A DNA stretch of 64,000 nucleotides from Heligmosomoides polygyrus polygyrus (taxonomy: Eukaryota; Nematoda; Chromadorea; Rhabditida; Heligmosomidae), in contig OX377205.1 of assembly GCA_947396885.1 (NCBI GenBank), positions 49,832,676 through 49,896,675 on the forward strand, read 5' to 3'. A program made the position numbers and the translations under genes. This document shows positions 32,800-44,350 of this stretch, in pieces. Each line of letters opens with the position of its first letter. Positions within the stretch are counted from its first letter, which is position 1. Below the pieces are notes generated by a model. It was not told the origin of the DNA. It saw nothing but the letters and a program-made list of their open reading frames with translations, and searched no databases.

Positions 32800-35700
32800 T
32801 GTTAACGGATTAACGTGATTTTTTGCAGAGCACCTCTACTACGTGAATTGGACAAAGTAAATAACTGCTTCATAATTACTCCTTTGCTAGTGCACCTAAA
32901 GTGCACTATCTTATGAACCATGCAAGCATCAACGACTTTATGTCGAGAAGCAAGGGAAGGAAGTTGAAGAAGCCTGTTTCTCACTGCAGCGTCTGGAATT
33001 CGGTCATATTCCCAAGTGCCAGTACGTGCTAGGAGCTTTCAAGTGTAATTGTTCTGAACTCTCTCAATGCAATAAACTTCTTTTATTTTATGTGGGTTAA
33101 AGACTGTGACACCAGATTCTACAATAGGTCTAACATAAGTTTTATACGCACGAAGTAGGATATCTTTATCTTTACAACACAGTCTTTTAAAAATTTGAAA
33201 CGTGCGCGTAGTTGCCTGTTTACATCAATCGCAGACATGCTTAGAAAAATCCAGATCAGTGTTGTAAGGGAAGCCAAGATTTTTAACGGAATTAGCAGGT
33301 AAAACAACGACACCGTCCAAGTGGTACAAACGAGCCTGGATTGGTGAACTTGTCTTTAGTTGCATGAACGTCGTCTTCTGAGGAGACAGACGTAACTGCC
33401 ATTTTTTACTCCAGACTACCAGAGAATCAATTGCCCTTTGCAGCCTATAAGAATCATCTGGTCCCTTAATTACATGATATATCTTTACATCATCTGCATA
33501 CATTTTTATAGAAATTCCATGATTTTGGATTACCTTTGCTAAGTCATTTGTATAGATATTAAACAGAATCGGTGAAAGAACGTGCCCTGAGGTACTCCGC
33601 TCGTAGTAGGCATTAGCTGAGAAAATGTCTGATCTAATTTGACTTGGAACGTCCTGCCGGACAGGTATTCGGTGATCCACTTGACGAGAATCGGATGAAG
33701 CCCCAATTGCTCCAGTTTGAATATTAATTTTTTATGGGGCACCCGATCAAAAGCTTTCTCGAAATCGAAATATATGATGTCGCAAGTATACTTATTATTG
33801 ATTGCAGTTGTCCAATCATCGATGGATTCGAGCAAGTTGGTTTCGACAGACTGGCCGGGAACAAATCGGCAATCGGCCTGTTGTTGATCAGAAATGATTC
33901 TGCGTGCACAAAGAAAATTAATTATATGTTCCTTAAGCACCTTCTCAAAAAGTCTGAATAAAACGGAAGTACTCACAGGATGATAATTTCCTGGATTACA
34001 GCTCGGCTCCTTCTTTAAAATTGGAGTGATAAAGGAATGCTTCCAACGTAAAGGAACTTCGCTATACATCATTGATTGGTTGAAAAGGTACGTGAGAGGT
34101 CCACATACGAAGCAATTTTTTGGAAGAAGAAGAGCGGGATGAAGTCAAATGTAACAGAGGTAGACTTTGGCCATTTTATTAATTAGTAAGTCATAAAGCT
34201 GGTTCGACTCAAACCACGGAAAGTCAGTCATGGGATCGACTGCAGATGAAAAACTAGATGGTGTTATTCCATCATCATTCTGCTATACTTTTGCAAATGT
34301 ATTTGCTAACAAATTCGCTTTGTCTTGTCTTGTCTTGCTTTGTCTGTTGTAGCAACAACTCCCTCATGTTTGAGACAACCCACATGACTGGGACCATTAA
34401 TTTTCTTATTTAAATATTTATAAAAACTGTCGATTTCTACATTCAATCACCTCTTTCCCCAAGCGCAAATTGTACCGCTTAAGCTTTTTTGCGAATTTTA
34501 CAGAGAGCACTTCGTATTTGGAAGAATCATTTGTGTGTCTAGCTTCATGGAACAGACAGTCTCGATGAGCCAACATGTTCTGCAAATAGTGAGGAAGACG
34601 GATAGACTTAAAAGACGTGACCACTCCCCACGGAACATGTTGTTCTATGGCCTCGTGAAGTATCCCCTGAGAATCTCATATTTTCGTGTACACTATTTTT
34701 CGAGTCAAATGAGTCTATCCAACGAATCTGAGCCAGAGATGTACTAACCTCATCATAGTTGCATTGCGAATACAATCTGCGAAAGATTGGCGTGCTCTGA
34801 AATTGGAATAACGGAACGTCAAAGTAAATGCTGCAGTGATCGCTAGAACCCACTGGGCTTAATATTTGGATGTTATAGTGATTTTGTCACTACATTATTT
34901 CTTTAAATCCTTACCTGAACTGTATTTTGAAGTCGCAGAATATTTGAGATGTATTTGAATTCCGGTTTCCCACTCCTTTTCTGTCTGCGTCTCTTCTATC
35001 TTGCCTCTTTCCCATGAGAAGCGTGGGAATTCTCATCCGAAGTGCATCTCTCGTTTCTTAGGCCTCTCCCACTTTATCATTATCTTTGTTAACTTTCTCA
35101 TGAGCACTACCTTCAAAAACCGTATAAATAGCCGGCCGAAGTTAGCATAGCCACCTTATTCTCCTCTGCATTCGGACTGCACTGCTCCTGTATCCTGCTG
35201 CCAATAAATCTGTAAAGTCCCGCGTGGCACTACAAGCGACACACCGAACTACTATTGATTTTCGAAATTAGTGAAGGACAAGATCAAGAATATTGCTCCT
35301 TCTTATAAGTTCCGCTAAGTGTTTGGAAAGATTGTGATAAAATACCAGTTCTTCCAAGCATGACAGATTTCATGGACCGCTGATATTAAAATTTGGTATA
35401 TTAAAGTCACATACGATCACAGAGTCTTGCTCGCAAGCTATTAAGTCACTTAGAACTTTACTAAGTTGTTCTGTTTTGCCACACGTATAGGAAGGAGTTC
35501 TATACAAGACTATTAGCCTAAAACTGGACCCTTCATATATGATGTCCACGCATAGGATTTCATAAGAGTTTTCAACGGATTCCTTCAAAACTAATGAAGC
35601 AGGGAACCTACGGTTTGCTAGAAGCATTACGCCTCCACCAGACTTTTGAGGTCTGTCGCATCCATAAACCTCATACTCGTAGGACAAATTTCTCAGTAGA

Positions 35701-35831
35701 GAAGAAATACTACGACTCGGTTTTAACCAAGTTTCTGAAAATGCGTAAATATCATAGTGATTTGAGAGCACTAGAGCTATGTATTCAGAGTTTCTTGAGA
35801 CAGATCGAACATTCGCATTAAAGCATTTCAA
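32800..35831 (-). pseudogene. CR1 ORF2: endonuclease and reverse transcriptase
   Basis: The endonuclease starts at 35831 with MKCFNANVRSVSRN, then DIYAFSETWL (35750-35720), SGGGVMLLANRRF and DSVIVCDFNIPNF. It resumes past a solo LTR with SPVGSSDHCSIYF at about 34850. RT occupies 34072-33225: FITPILKK, YHPVSTSVLFRLFEKVL, DFEKAFDRVPHKKLI, SGVPQG (frameshift here, about 33580) and MYADDVKIYHV (the YxDD box at about 33500). The C-terminal part continues to about 32804 with YKTYVRPIVESGVTVFNP and LLQLPSLASRHKVVDACMVH. This order matches CR1 proteins, which nick target DNA and copy their RNA in place. One frameshift in RT, several in the endonuclease, and the LTR insertion make it inactive. Confidence 0.85.
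34921..35243 (+). repeat. solo LTR inside the CR1 endonuclease
   Basis: It runs from TGTATTTTGAAG to AAGCGACACA, 323 bp, with a TATA box (CCGTATAAATAGCC, about 35122) and a polyadenylation signal (CCAATAAATC, about 35200). CTGAAC precedes it and CCGAAC follows, a 6-bp target duplication with one change. CR1 sequence continues on both sides. The LTR is unlike those at 19.3 and 27.0 kb, so it comes from another family; the plus orientation rests on the TATA and AATAAA order. Confidence 0.7.
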
Positions 35832-35863
35832 ATTGCTGGTGTAATACCGATTACCTAATTTTC

Positions 35864-36586
35864 CTACAGACTGGAAGATTGATCCGCAGGCCCAGATGTA
35901 TCATGAGAAATCCGACAAGCAAGCCTAGGTTCCTTAATTCGCTCTGTCTCCTGCTTGGTAAGAGACGGCCTCATGAATACGCCTCTACAAGAGAAAGAGC
36001 GTAACCCGAAAGCTCTCCTTAGGACCAAAGATTGGTAGAAGGTGTTAGGCAAGACTACCTTTAAGAGATGGTGCGGCCGTGTTGAGGCTTTCCTTTGGTC
36101 TGTAGGTTAGTTGAGGAACACATTCCACCTCAAGATGATCAAGGATACCTCTCAGAAAATTAACATCATGAACAGCCCTATCGGTAGCCTTAGGATCATT
36201 AGACTCCCTGATACCAGAGATAACGACGGATTGTAACATTTCTTTTCCGTCGACACAGGAGAACATGTTTGCAGAACTGGTATCTTGCGGACCATGTGCT
36301 CTATCATTCTTATCGGTCTCGGCCAGAGCAACCTTCAGCCTAGCGTTCTCTTCTCGAAGGGCTGCCACCTGATCTTGAAGTTCTTGGTTCTTGCTAAAAC
36401 CAAGTACAATTGCTGTTGAACGGATAGCATTTGATTCATGAGTATCTTAAGAAAACCAGGGGTCTTGTCGGCCTGGAGCTGCTCTAGCGCGGCCGTCACT
36501 TCTTCAGGTGTATGTCCCTGATCTCGCTCTTCACCGATGGCCATATTTCTGCCCGTCTTCTGTTGTGAAGATTTCGACGGCGACAT
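35864..36586 (-). pseudogene. CR1 ORF1
   Basis: It starts MSPSKSSQQKTGRN, then a helical part (EEVTAALEQLQADKTPGFLK) and a likely coiled coil (VAALREENARLKVALAET) across a frameshift near 36350. A second part reads MLQSVVISGIRESND and ends near 35864 just before ORF2. The VVISGI start is typical of the RNA-binding half of CR1 ORF1 proteins. Frame changes near 36350 and 36050 disable it. Confidence 0.65.
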
Positions 36587-36600
36587 AGCAGATCACGACG

Positions 36601-37500
36601 GGAAGAGAAGCGACAATCGATTAAAGACGAAGCTGCACGCACTCCAAACCAAACAGGACTCCGGAATTACCTGATGAGGTGGCTTTGCCAACGATTTCAC
36701 TGATTTCGGAACCCGCTACAAGGTTCCTCGTTGATTCCAAGAAACAGGAGAATCAGCTAAATTGAGCTGATAACCGAGGTAGAGGATAGCAGAGCACGTA
36801 GATGAGCGACCGCACAACAAAGCCGACGATTATCGAATTATCTGTAGCATCTCTACAATAGCTTTCCTTCGCCAACGCCACTAAGGCCTATGGCACACCG
36901 CCGGCGACAAGTCCAGCGACGACAGGAGCGGAGCGACGGGGGAACGGCGGTTTCAGCGACAGCGGTGTTGGGCGGGGGCGAGAATTGGCACTAGAGCGCG
37001 GTTAGTGACGCTTGCGTGCGTGCATGCGTGGTGCAAAGGGTCGGGCGACAGCTGGTCGCCGTGCAAAGCGCAGCGACGACCGGTCGCTGGCGGTATGCCC
37101 CCTCTCCAACGACACACAGTGCCGACGTGGCAGCGACAACCGGCAAGCACGCGCTCTCTCCCCATTGTTTCTGACAGGTCCCAACACGAATAGTCGACTA
37201 GTTGTCCGTTGGCAGTGCCGTCGCCGGACTCGTCGCTGGTGGTATGCCATAGGCCTAAGAGCTCTCCTCCGCCATCGCCACCACCAGCTCGCCACCATCA
37301 TCGTCAACGCACCGCCGGCTCGCCATCGCCATCGCCAACGCTACCGCCAGACCTTCCGCGCCGCTACACCGATATCTAGCCACCCATCATCTACCTCAAA
37401 CCGCGGTTGGTCTTCGCTGGTCGCTCGGCACGCCGCGGGGACAAATTGTGTCTCAAGTTGATTTGTTGTTAACAAAGTTTATATTCTATCGATCAACTAC
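36601..37500. other. GC-rich segment, CR1 leader or another solo LTR
   Basis: CGACGACCGGTCGCTGGCGG and similar CpG-rich units recur, including inverted blocks near 36882-36924 and 37214-37258. The right end (TTGTTGTTAACAAAGTTTATA) looks like the 3' end of an LTR. ACTCCGG occurs at about 36658 and 37501 and could be a target duplication or chance. Gypsy pol begins directly after it. Confidence 0.4.
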
Positions 37501-37904
37501 ACTCCGGGCCGGACAAGTACCACAATAGTACTGACCGACCACCAGCCACTGACAGCCCTCTTTAAAAGGACTATCGTGTCTCCGCGTGTCCTAAGGTGGT
37601 CTCTCGAGCTTCAGAGGTGTAAGTTGGAAATAAAATATGTAAAAAGACGTGCCAATGTAGTAGGGATGCGTTGAGTAGAAGCGTAGAATTAAAAAGAATA
37701 TTGTATCATTGGAAGGGCCTCACAACACTGTGGTAAGTACAGTAGAAACACGTGGAAAGTCCAAATGGTGCGCAGAACTGCAAGAAGGTGAGGATCTTAA
37801 GGAGGTGTTTGAGACCCTACCAGTCAGGACGCAGAGAGGCCGATGAAATTAAAGGTCATGAGTAGGCAGGTAAGAGCAGCAGATTTCATAATAGATGAAG
37901 ACTT

Positions 37905-40900
37905 ACTTACTTTGATACTTTGATGGTTCTTTTTGTCGGCTGGAGCTCTTCTCAGCGGGGACCACAACTCTTCCAGACCGCTCGATCTCTGGCTGCTTGC
38001 ATCCAGTGAGGCAGACTCCGCTCTCTGAAAGATCTTGAGAATGAGTCTCCTCATCGCGTTGGCGGGTGTCCCAGTGGTCTCTTATGGTCTCTCGGGAGCC
38101 ATTCTGTGACACGGAGACTCCATCTTTTGTTCTTTCGTCGAAGCAGGTGTCCGGCCCAGCGATATTTGGACTTCTTCATGTACTGCAGCGGGTCTGCTAA
38201 TTGCGACTTCTTCCGTAGCTCCAAGCTTCGTAGGCCTTCTTGCCATTGCTGACGAAGGCTTGTCCTTAGAAGACATCTCTCCAGTGCACGATGCGTAGTT
38301 TGCATCGCTCTGGCGATTGTTTTGTTGTCGGGCCAGGTTTCCGTCGCGTAACACATCGCAGGCAGTACAGAGGCGTTGAATATCGAGGCCCTGAGGCCGG
38401 GATCCTTGACCTGATCGGTGACTTCGCGAATCGAAGGCTGCCCATGCTGTGCGTCTCCTGCGGGCGATTTCAGAAGCGAGGTCGTTATCCATGTTCAGTT
38501 CTCTTTCCAGATAGGCGTAGGAGTCGACCTGTTGTAGAGCAACTCCATTTAAACTTACGAGTCCCGTGTCACACCACTGGTTGACCATAAATTGTGTTTT
38601 GGACATATTCATGTCCAATCCAATCTTCATACCTGCCACATTGAGCTCGTTCAGCATTTCCTCGACTTCTGCCGTGCTGGTAGAGATGAGAACAATATCG
38701 TCGACGAAGCGAAGGTTGCTGATCCGTTTACCGTCGACAAGGTAGCCTTTATCGTCCCAGTTCAAGTCTTTCATGACATCCTGGAGTGCCGCTGTGAATA
38801 GCTTGGGAGAAATCGTGTCTCCCTGCCGTACTCCTTTCCCGATAGGAATTTTAAGCTTTCGATCGAACAGCTGGATGGTAGTCGATGTGTTCGAGAAGCA
38901 TTCGTCGAGAAGTCGGATGTAGGGCGATGGTATACCAGCGTGCACAAGTGCGTTCAAAACGGCGTTGATTTCCACAGAGTCGAACGCTTTCCGGTAATCC
39001 ACGAAGACAAGGACAAGTGGAAGGTGGTATTGGCGGCTCCTCTCGATGAGCTGTGAGACAGTCTGAATATGGTCCATGCAGGAGAAGTCCTTGCGAAACC
39101 CTGCTTGCTCCACTGGCTGATATTCATCCAAGCAACGCTCCATGCGGTTAAGCAGTATCTTGGTGAAGATCTTGTACACAACCGAGAGCAGACTGATGGG
39201 TCGATAGTTGTTGATATCCTCCTGCTGACCTTTTTTGAAGATTAAAACTGTTTTCGACTCCTTCCATGGGTCCGAAATCCTACCAAGTCGAAGGTAGTGG
39301 TTGAAGTGCTTGGCAAGAAGTGAGCAGAGGGCACTGCCACCCGCACGAAGGAGAACAGCAGAAATGCCGTCCGGTCCGGAAGCAGTGTCCGGCTTCATCC
39401 TTCTGATGGCATGAGCAACTTCTGATTCCAGAATGGGAGGTACTTCCTCAGCTGGTGGCATCAAGCATTTCGGGACAGTGATGGAAGAACGGAACAGATC
39501 TGTGTAGAATTCTTGAACGATGGCCTCCATCGCTTTTCAAGACGTTTGCGTTGTTCCATCCTTATCCACAAGGGCTGACATTATTGCCTTCTGATCGCAG
39601 AGATCTCGTTTGCAGCGCTCTATGCTTGAACCTTTCCCAGCGGCTTCTAACAGCTTCAATCTTCTGTAGGCTTGAATGGACTCCTTCACTGCAATTCGAC
39701 AGGCCTTCGAGATGGTGACTTTTCCAGATGGGAAGCATTAGGATCCAGTTTAACAGCTCTTCTTTGCTCCAAGAGTTTAATCGCGTGTGCGTTGAGTTTT
39801 GAAGCAGACGGTGATGTGGCTCCGCAAGAGCTGCTAGCACATTTCAACAGTCTTTTGGAGAGAAGGTCGTAGTCTTCCGATGGATCTTCAAGAAGATTCC
39901 AATCATACGACTTTATCGCATATTCCAACTCCTCAGACTTGAATGTGGGGATCCTCACCGGTGCCGGTTTATGGGTGTCACGCTTGAACATCCTCTTTTT
40001 GAGAGTCAGCTTCGCACGGACGAGACGGTGATCCGAGCCGGTGTCAAATGAAGGCAGCACGGAGACGTCGAACAGACTCCAGCGTCTGTTTGTAAGAACA
40101 TGGTCGATCTCCGAACGTGTTTCTCCATTTGGGCTTTCCCAGGTCCATCGCCGGTTTGAAGGCTTCTTAAACATAGAATTTCCATGGTAGAGACGGCACG
40201 CGGATAGGAAGTCTATCAGGCGCTCTCCGTTTTCGTTCCTTGAGGAAGTTCCATGTGGTCCTAGCCTCCATTCGTCGTGATCATTCGTACCGACGATAGC
40301 GTTAAAGTCACCAACGACAACTTTGTAGTAGCTCTTCTCGTCGTTGACAGTCCTTTCGAACAGCTTGTAGAATTCCTCCTTTTCTTCATCTGTGGCCGCA
40401 GATCTTGGAGCATATCCATTTATGATGGAGATGGTTCCTTGATCTTTGGTTTCCAGACGAAGAACAGCTACTCGCGGACTGATGATCTTGTAAGAGTCTA
40501 CTAGGTGTGCACTGTCGAATTGGCGAGAAATCCAACTCAGCCTATATTCTTTCTGTCCACCTTTGCTCCGATAATGAGAAGCTCGTTGTGGTCGGTCCTT
40601 CTTATTGTTTCCGTTCTGCCTTTCGTTTCCTGCAGAGCGATAACGTCGTATTTGATGTTGCGGCTTCTGTAAAGCAGTGTCCGAAGATCCTGCTCAGATG
40701 CGATCGAACGACAGTTATAAGTGCAGACGAACAGGCAGTTTCCGTGTCGTGGTGGGAGGCAGTTTCCGGCAGTCCGATTCCAATGACGTCCTGATAGTTT
40801 AACTCCGAGATTAGATGGCCCCTTGCCGGAGGTGGATGCAACCGACGTCGTAGAAGTCCACCTCCGGCGCGCGGAGGACTGGGGCGCGGGTTTAGTTGTT

Positions 40901-40960
40901 TGAGCCATAGCGCTGTTCCTGGCCAGGGATACAGGAGAGCCGCCCCTACACGACAAAGCG
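37905..40960 (-). mobile_element. RTE-type non-LTR retrotransposon
   Basis: On the minus strand an APE-like endonuclease is followed by RT, with a very short 3' UTR ending in repeats of TCAAAGTA (37905-37925), all typical of RTE. It interrupts the linker between RNase H and integrase of gypsy copy 2 at GATGAAGACTTAC. The 5' end abuts an AT-rich repeat at about 40970, and no target duplication was found. Confidence 0.85.
38051..40956 (-). pseudogene. RTE endonuclease and reverse transcriptase polyprotein
   Basis: The start at 40956 leads to CTYNCRSIASEQDL and DVIALQETKGR (endonuclease), a frameshift near 40540, then VVVGDFNAIVG, TWESPNGETRSEIDHVLTN and TGSDHRLVRAKL. After another break near 39540 the RT frame runs 39530-38082: SGPDGISAVLL, NNYRPISLLSVVYKIFTKIL, FVDYRKAFDSVE, GVRQGDTISPKLF and LRFVDDIVLIS (YxDD box read as FVDD, as often in RTE). 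The last part changes frame near 38400; the correct tail, with CYATETWP and KYRWAGHLLRR, is at 38356-38051. The order, spacing and roughly 970-codon span match RTE proteins. Three frame breaks make it inactive, but it is much better kept than gypsy copy 2, so it is the younger insertion. Confidence 0.85.
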
Positions 40961-40979
40961 TCGCGTACTGCTTATACTT

Positions 40980-41250
40980 CGGACAGAATCGAATAATTTC
41001 GAATGAATATTCGAATAAATTCGAATATTCGAATATTCGTTATTCGTATATTCGGTGAAGTCCAAAATTTGAATATATTCATTATTCGAATATTCGATGA
41101 GGCCAAAAATTCGAAAATATCATTATTCGAATATTCGCTGAGGCCCAAAATTCGAATATATTCGTCATTCGAATATTCGACAAGGTCCAAAATTCGAATA
41201 TATTCGTTATTCCAAAATTCGAATATATTCGAATATATTCGATGCTACTG
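40980..41250. repeat. AT-rich minisatellite based on TTCGAATATTCG
   Basis: About four units of roughly 49 bp, each with a GGCCCAAAATTCGAATAT-like core and ATTATTCGAATATTCG. It starts with ATACTTCGGACAGAATCG, like the copy at 43480. Confidence 0.75.
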
Positions 41251-42250
41251 AGGTAGACTACTGGGAGTCTGTTTTTGCGCCTTCTAGATGTAACTCGCCT
41301 AAAGTCAAGTATATGAAAAACGAAGGACATATTTGAGCTCAGCAGCTCGAGCTTTATCTTTCGGTATACATAATTCATATGGAGCCATGAAGTTATTCGA
41401 AATTGGAAACATGTTTAATTACCCAAGCTTGAAGGCCGACCAATGGACTTGAGAAACATGAACGATGCTGCCAAGGTCGACCTCTGTCGAAAGTACTTCA
41501 TCGTCGGTTTGTTTGGTCTACCATTTTTGTGGCTTAGGAACACAATCTGGTTCTTTGGTTGAGGCTTTCTTCGACCGCGATCATCGGCCACCAATACCAA
41601 TCGGAAGTATGTTAAGCTGAGTGCCATAGGAGCGATCTTCTGGTTAATAGTAATATGTGTCTGGGAGACCATCTTCCAGTCGTGCCGAAAGGTGTCGCAT
41701 GGGCGGACTATTTGACATTCATCTTCTCAGTCGGAAGAGTATAGACTGGCTGCGATCTCACCCATTGCCACAGCACCATTCATCTTTCTCAAAGTCCTTT
41801 TTTGTGATTCACTTGTAGGAGACCTTATTTCTCAGCTTAACGACGAGGTGTTTCCTCACTCAATTGTTGTTTTTTCTTGTGCGGGTTTGTAACATAAAAC
41901 ATCATATACATATTAACATAATGATGCAGCATTCTTATTGTTGAAGCTGTCATTTCGGTGTCCATGCGCTCCATTTTGAAGGGCAGCCGCGGACGAGTTG
42001 TCCATCGCAAGCGCGTGCGAGCGCGTGCGAGGCGCCACATTTCGTGCCCGCCACTGATCCTTGCCGGGTATGCGCCCGTCATCTTTTTTGTTTTTGATTT
42101 TTTCGTGTCTATTCATTTTTTTCGTGCCTATTCATTCCGTGTCTATTCGGTCGTCCGCGAAACGAATAAATGTGAGCGTCTCTTAGTGCCTCTGGGTGAA
42201 AGGGGTAACCCTCCTAGGTCGTCGAGCGACGTGATTCGGTGTATAGTGGG
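41251..42250. other. no recognisable gene
   Basis: Only scattered short frames were found. 41990-42060 is GC-rich and may belong to a dispersed repeat. Nothing can be named. Confidence 0.3.
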
Positions 42251-42251
42251 A

Positions 42252-42509
42252 TCCTGACGCTTCACCACTTGTCGAGTTACTTAGGAAGTGAGCCTGGGCG
42301 AATTGAAATGGAGTATCATACATCATTTGTCTCAAGAATTGAACTTGCTAGGCGTTTTTTGGTTAGGAAGTGACCCTAGATGATTGTTTCGAGTATCAGC
42401 TCAATCCACCTAGCAAGTCGAATTCTGGAGATAAATGATGTATGATACTTCATTTCAATTCATTTAGGGTCACTTCCTAACTAACTCGACATGTGATGAA
42501 GCGTGAGGA
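42252..42509. mobile_element. foldback MITE, 258 bp
   Basis: The left arm reads GACGCTTCACCACTTGTCGA to about 42350, and the right arm 42410-42509 is its inverted complement with about fifteen differences. The centre is about 60 bp. No coding capacity. Confidence 0.75.
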
Positions 42510-43480
42510 GCTAAGAGGGCGCCCGAAAATTTCCACGTACGATCTCTAAGCTGAGACGGCGCAGACATCACCGATCAGCGGTCGGTTGTGTTCTATTGTG
42601 CTTTTCTTGTTTGTTCCTGTGCTGCCGATTTTTGCTGATTCTAGAGTGTAAGTAGGTGCAAATAGGGCCGGGGTATGGGTCACCCCTACTAAGTGGTTGT
42701 ACACCTTGGTGTGAAGGCAGGTGTATGTGTCTAACCGTTTTTAGCGTGCGCTCGACACCCTTTGGCCTTTTCATACTTGGCGACGTGAGTGACTCGTCGC
42801 CCTGCAGAACAGGCGAATTGATTAAAAAAGGGTGATCGCCGCCAAAATCTGACCGTAGTCGAGCGCTGTCGCTGTCGCTCTCATCCCTGCGGTCGCCTGT
42901 TCATACGACGGGAACTACCGGAGCGGCATACGGAGCGTGGAGTACATAATTACACCATAGCGCATTAATGTTGGAAGGAAACGATTCCTATTCTGTCAGT
43001 CTTCAGATCAAGGTAAGGCATGCTGGGAAAGCGTTCTTACTCCCGATGAAGAAGAAAATTCATCGGAATCGTCATCATGAAATCGTAATGAAAGCGTGGA
43101 TTTGTCGCCAATTATGATTTACAGCTTTTCAGTGTATCTGTTATTTTTGGAAATTGTGTTTTTGCAGGCCCACATCTGCTTTTCCATTGTTCTGTTTTCG
43201 TGCGAATTCCTTTAAATAACATGTCGTGTTTGAGATTACGTTTATTTCTGTATTTGCTTTACGAGGGTCATTAGAAGCCGTAGATATCTACAATTTCAAC
43301 CAAAGTATTCGCTATTGATAAATTTTGTGGCACTATGTCAGTTGTGCGTTACGGTCGGAATTCACTAAGATTAGAAAAGTTTGGAATTGAAAATTAAAGA
43401 CACGATCTTACAGAAGAAATGAGAAAAGGCATTTAGCCTAGGGCTCAATTTGACTTCCAATTCAAATACATCTGTCATAT
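42510..43480. other. unassigned, possible LTR end near 42777
   Basis: TGGCGACGTGAGTGAC at 42778 resembles a primer-binding site of BEL/Pao elements, preceded by LTR-like sequence. No pol gene follows and no second LTR was found, so the idea is weak. The rest is featureless. Confidence 0.2.
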
Positions 43481-43722
43481 ACTTCGGACCGAATCGAATA
43501 ATTTCGGACGAATATTCGAATAAATTCGAATATTCGAATATTCATTATTCGAATATTCGGTGAGGCCCAAAATTCGAATATATTCGTTATTCGAATATTC
43601 GACAAGGTCCAAAATTCGAATATATTCATTATTCGAATATTCGGTTTTTCGTGAAACCGAATATATTCAATTATTCGTTTATTCGAAAAAATTTTGGAAG
43701 GACACAAGTATAGTACTGCGTG
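43480..43722. repeat. AT-rich minisatellite unit with possible ends
   Basis: It starts ATACTTCGGACCGAATCGAA and ends GGACACAAGTATAG. The inverse of the end, CTATACTTGTGTCC, resembles the start, so this 240-bp copy may be a complete small element. The body is repeated TTCGAATATTCG. Confidence 0.55.
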
Positions 43723-44203
43723 ACCGTTTGTGCCGTTAGCCATCACAAAGTGATGTTCACCCCTTCACCGCGATGACGTGGTACATGAAGGGGAGATGAA
43801 GACAGAGAACATATATGTACACCGAAGGTGGTAATTTAGTGTGCGTAGTACCCCGTAGCGCATGATTCGAACTGTTTCATGAGGCACATGCGGGCACATT
43901 GGTCGGACATTTTAGCGCGTTCAAATTGCTCAACAGGCTGCGGAAGGAATTTTTCTGGCCAACAATGGCGCAGGACATAAACAAGTGGACCAGAGAATGC
44001 TAACGTTGCTTTGTGCATGCATAGCTGAGACCCATGAGCGAGTAAAAGAATGTAACGAATGCATGAAAAATGAATACGATAAAAGGAACCTGGTAGAAGT
44101 CGAACGATTACCAAAGCTCAAAGCTTGGAGACCGTGTGTACATGCGATGCCCCAAGGAAAAGCCGTGAGCTCGCATCCAAAGCTGGTCTATGAATGGGCA
44201 GTA

Positions 44204-44350
44204 TACATTGGATCCGATCGCAAATCTTCGGATAATTGGATGATTCGGATAAGGGCGATTTTGCAGACCCCGGATTCTCGGATGACTCGGATAACGGCAA
44301 TTTTGAGAACCCCGGAATTCGGATATCCGTATCGGATATCCGACTCATTA
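44204..44350. repeat. GGAT-type subterminal repeat, short copy
   Basis: It begins TACATTGGATCCGA, like 15228, and holds three units of about 42 bp with GATGATTCGGATAAGGGCGA. It directly follows the gypsy copy 2 integrase tail (YEWA), where it was inserted. Confidence 0.6.

Larger units (their letters stand above)
32530..36600 (-). mobile_element. CR1-type non-LTR retrotransposon, near full length
   Basis: On the minus strand it holds ORF1 (36586-35864), ORF2 with endonuclease and RT (35831 to about 32800), a 3' UTR, and a tail of AAAT repeats at 32530-32550. It interrupts RNase H of gypsy copy 2 after CACATGTT. Gypsy sequence resumes at about 37505, so the element or its leader may extend to about 37500. 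Confidence 0.8.
28870..44202 (+). pseudogene. second Ty3/gypsy copy, scattered by nested insertions
   Basis: Segments in order: gag (28960-29215, LNGRAKSVFLAIPEEV and SVSEICVMLENLARKA), zinc knuckle (about 29985-30040, CLNCHREGHIARSC), protease (about 30235-30290, VDTGSMISII), RT (about 31020-31800; YxDD decayed to YFND), RNase H (about 31930-32530, CTDAS and DLEALA). After the CR1 insertion it continues with TIVLTDHQPLTALFKR (about 37518-37565) and RVLRWSLELQRCKLEIKYVK. The integrase zinc-binding part (about 43850-44010) and C-terminal part (44025-44202) follow. The whole integrase core is deleted between CFVHA and AETHERVKE. No LTR was found at either end. Many stops and indels show it is older than the copy at 19-27 kb. 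Confidence 0.85.
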
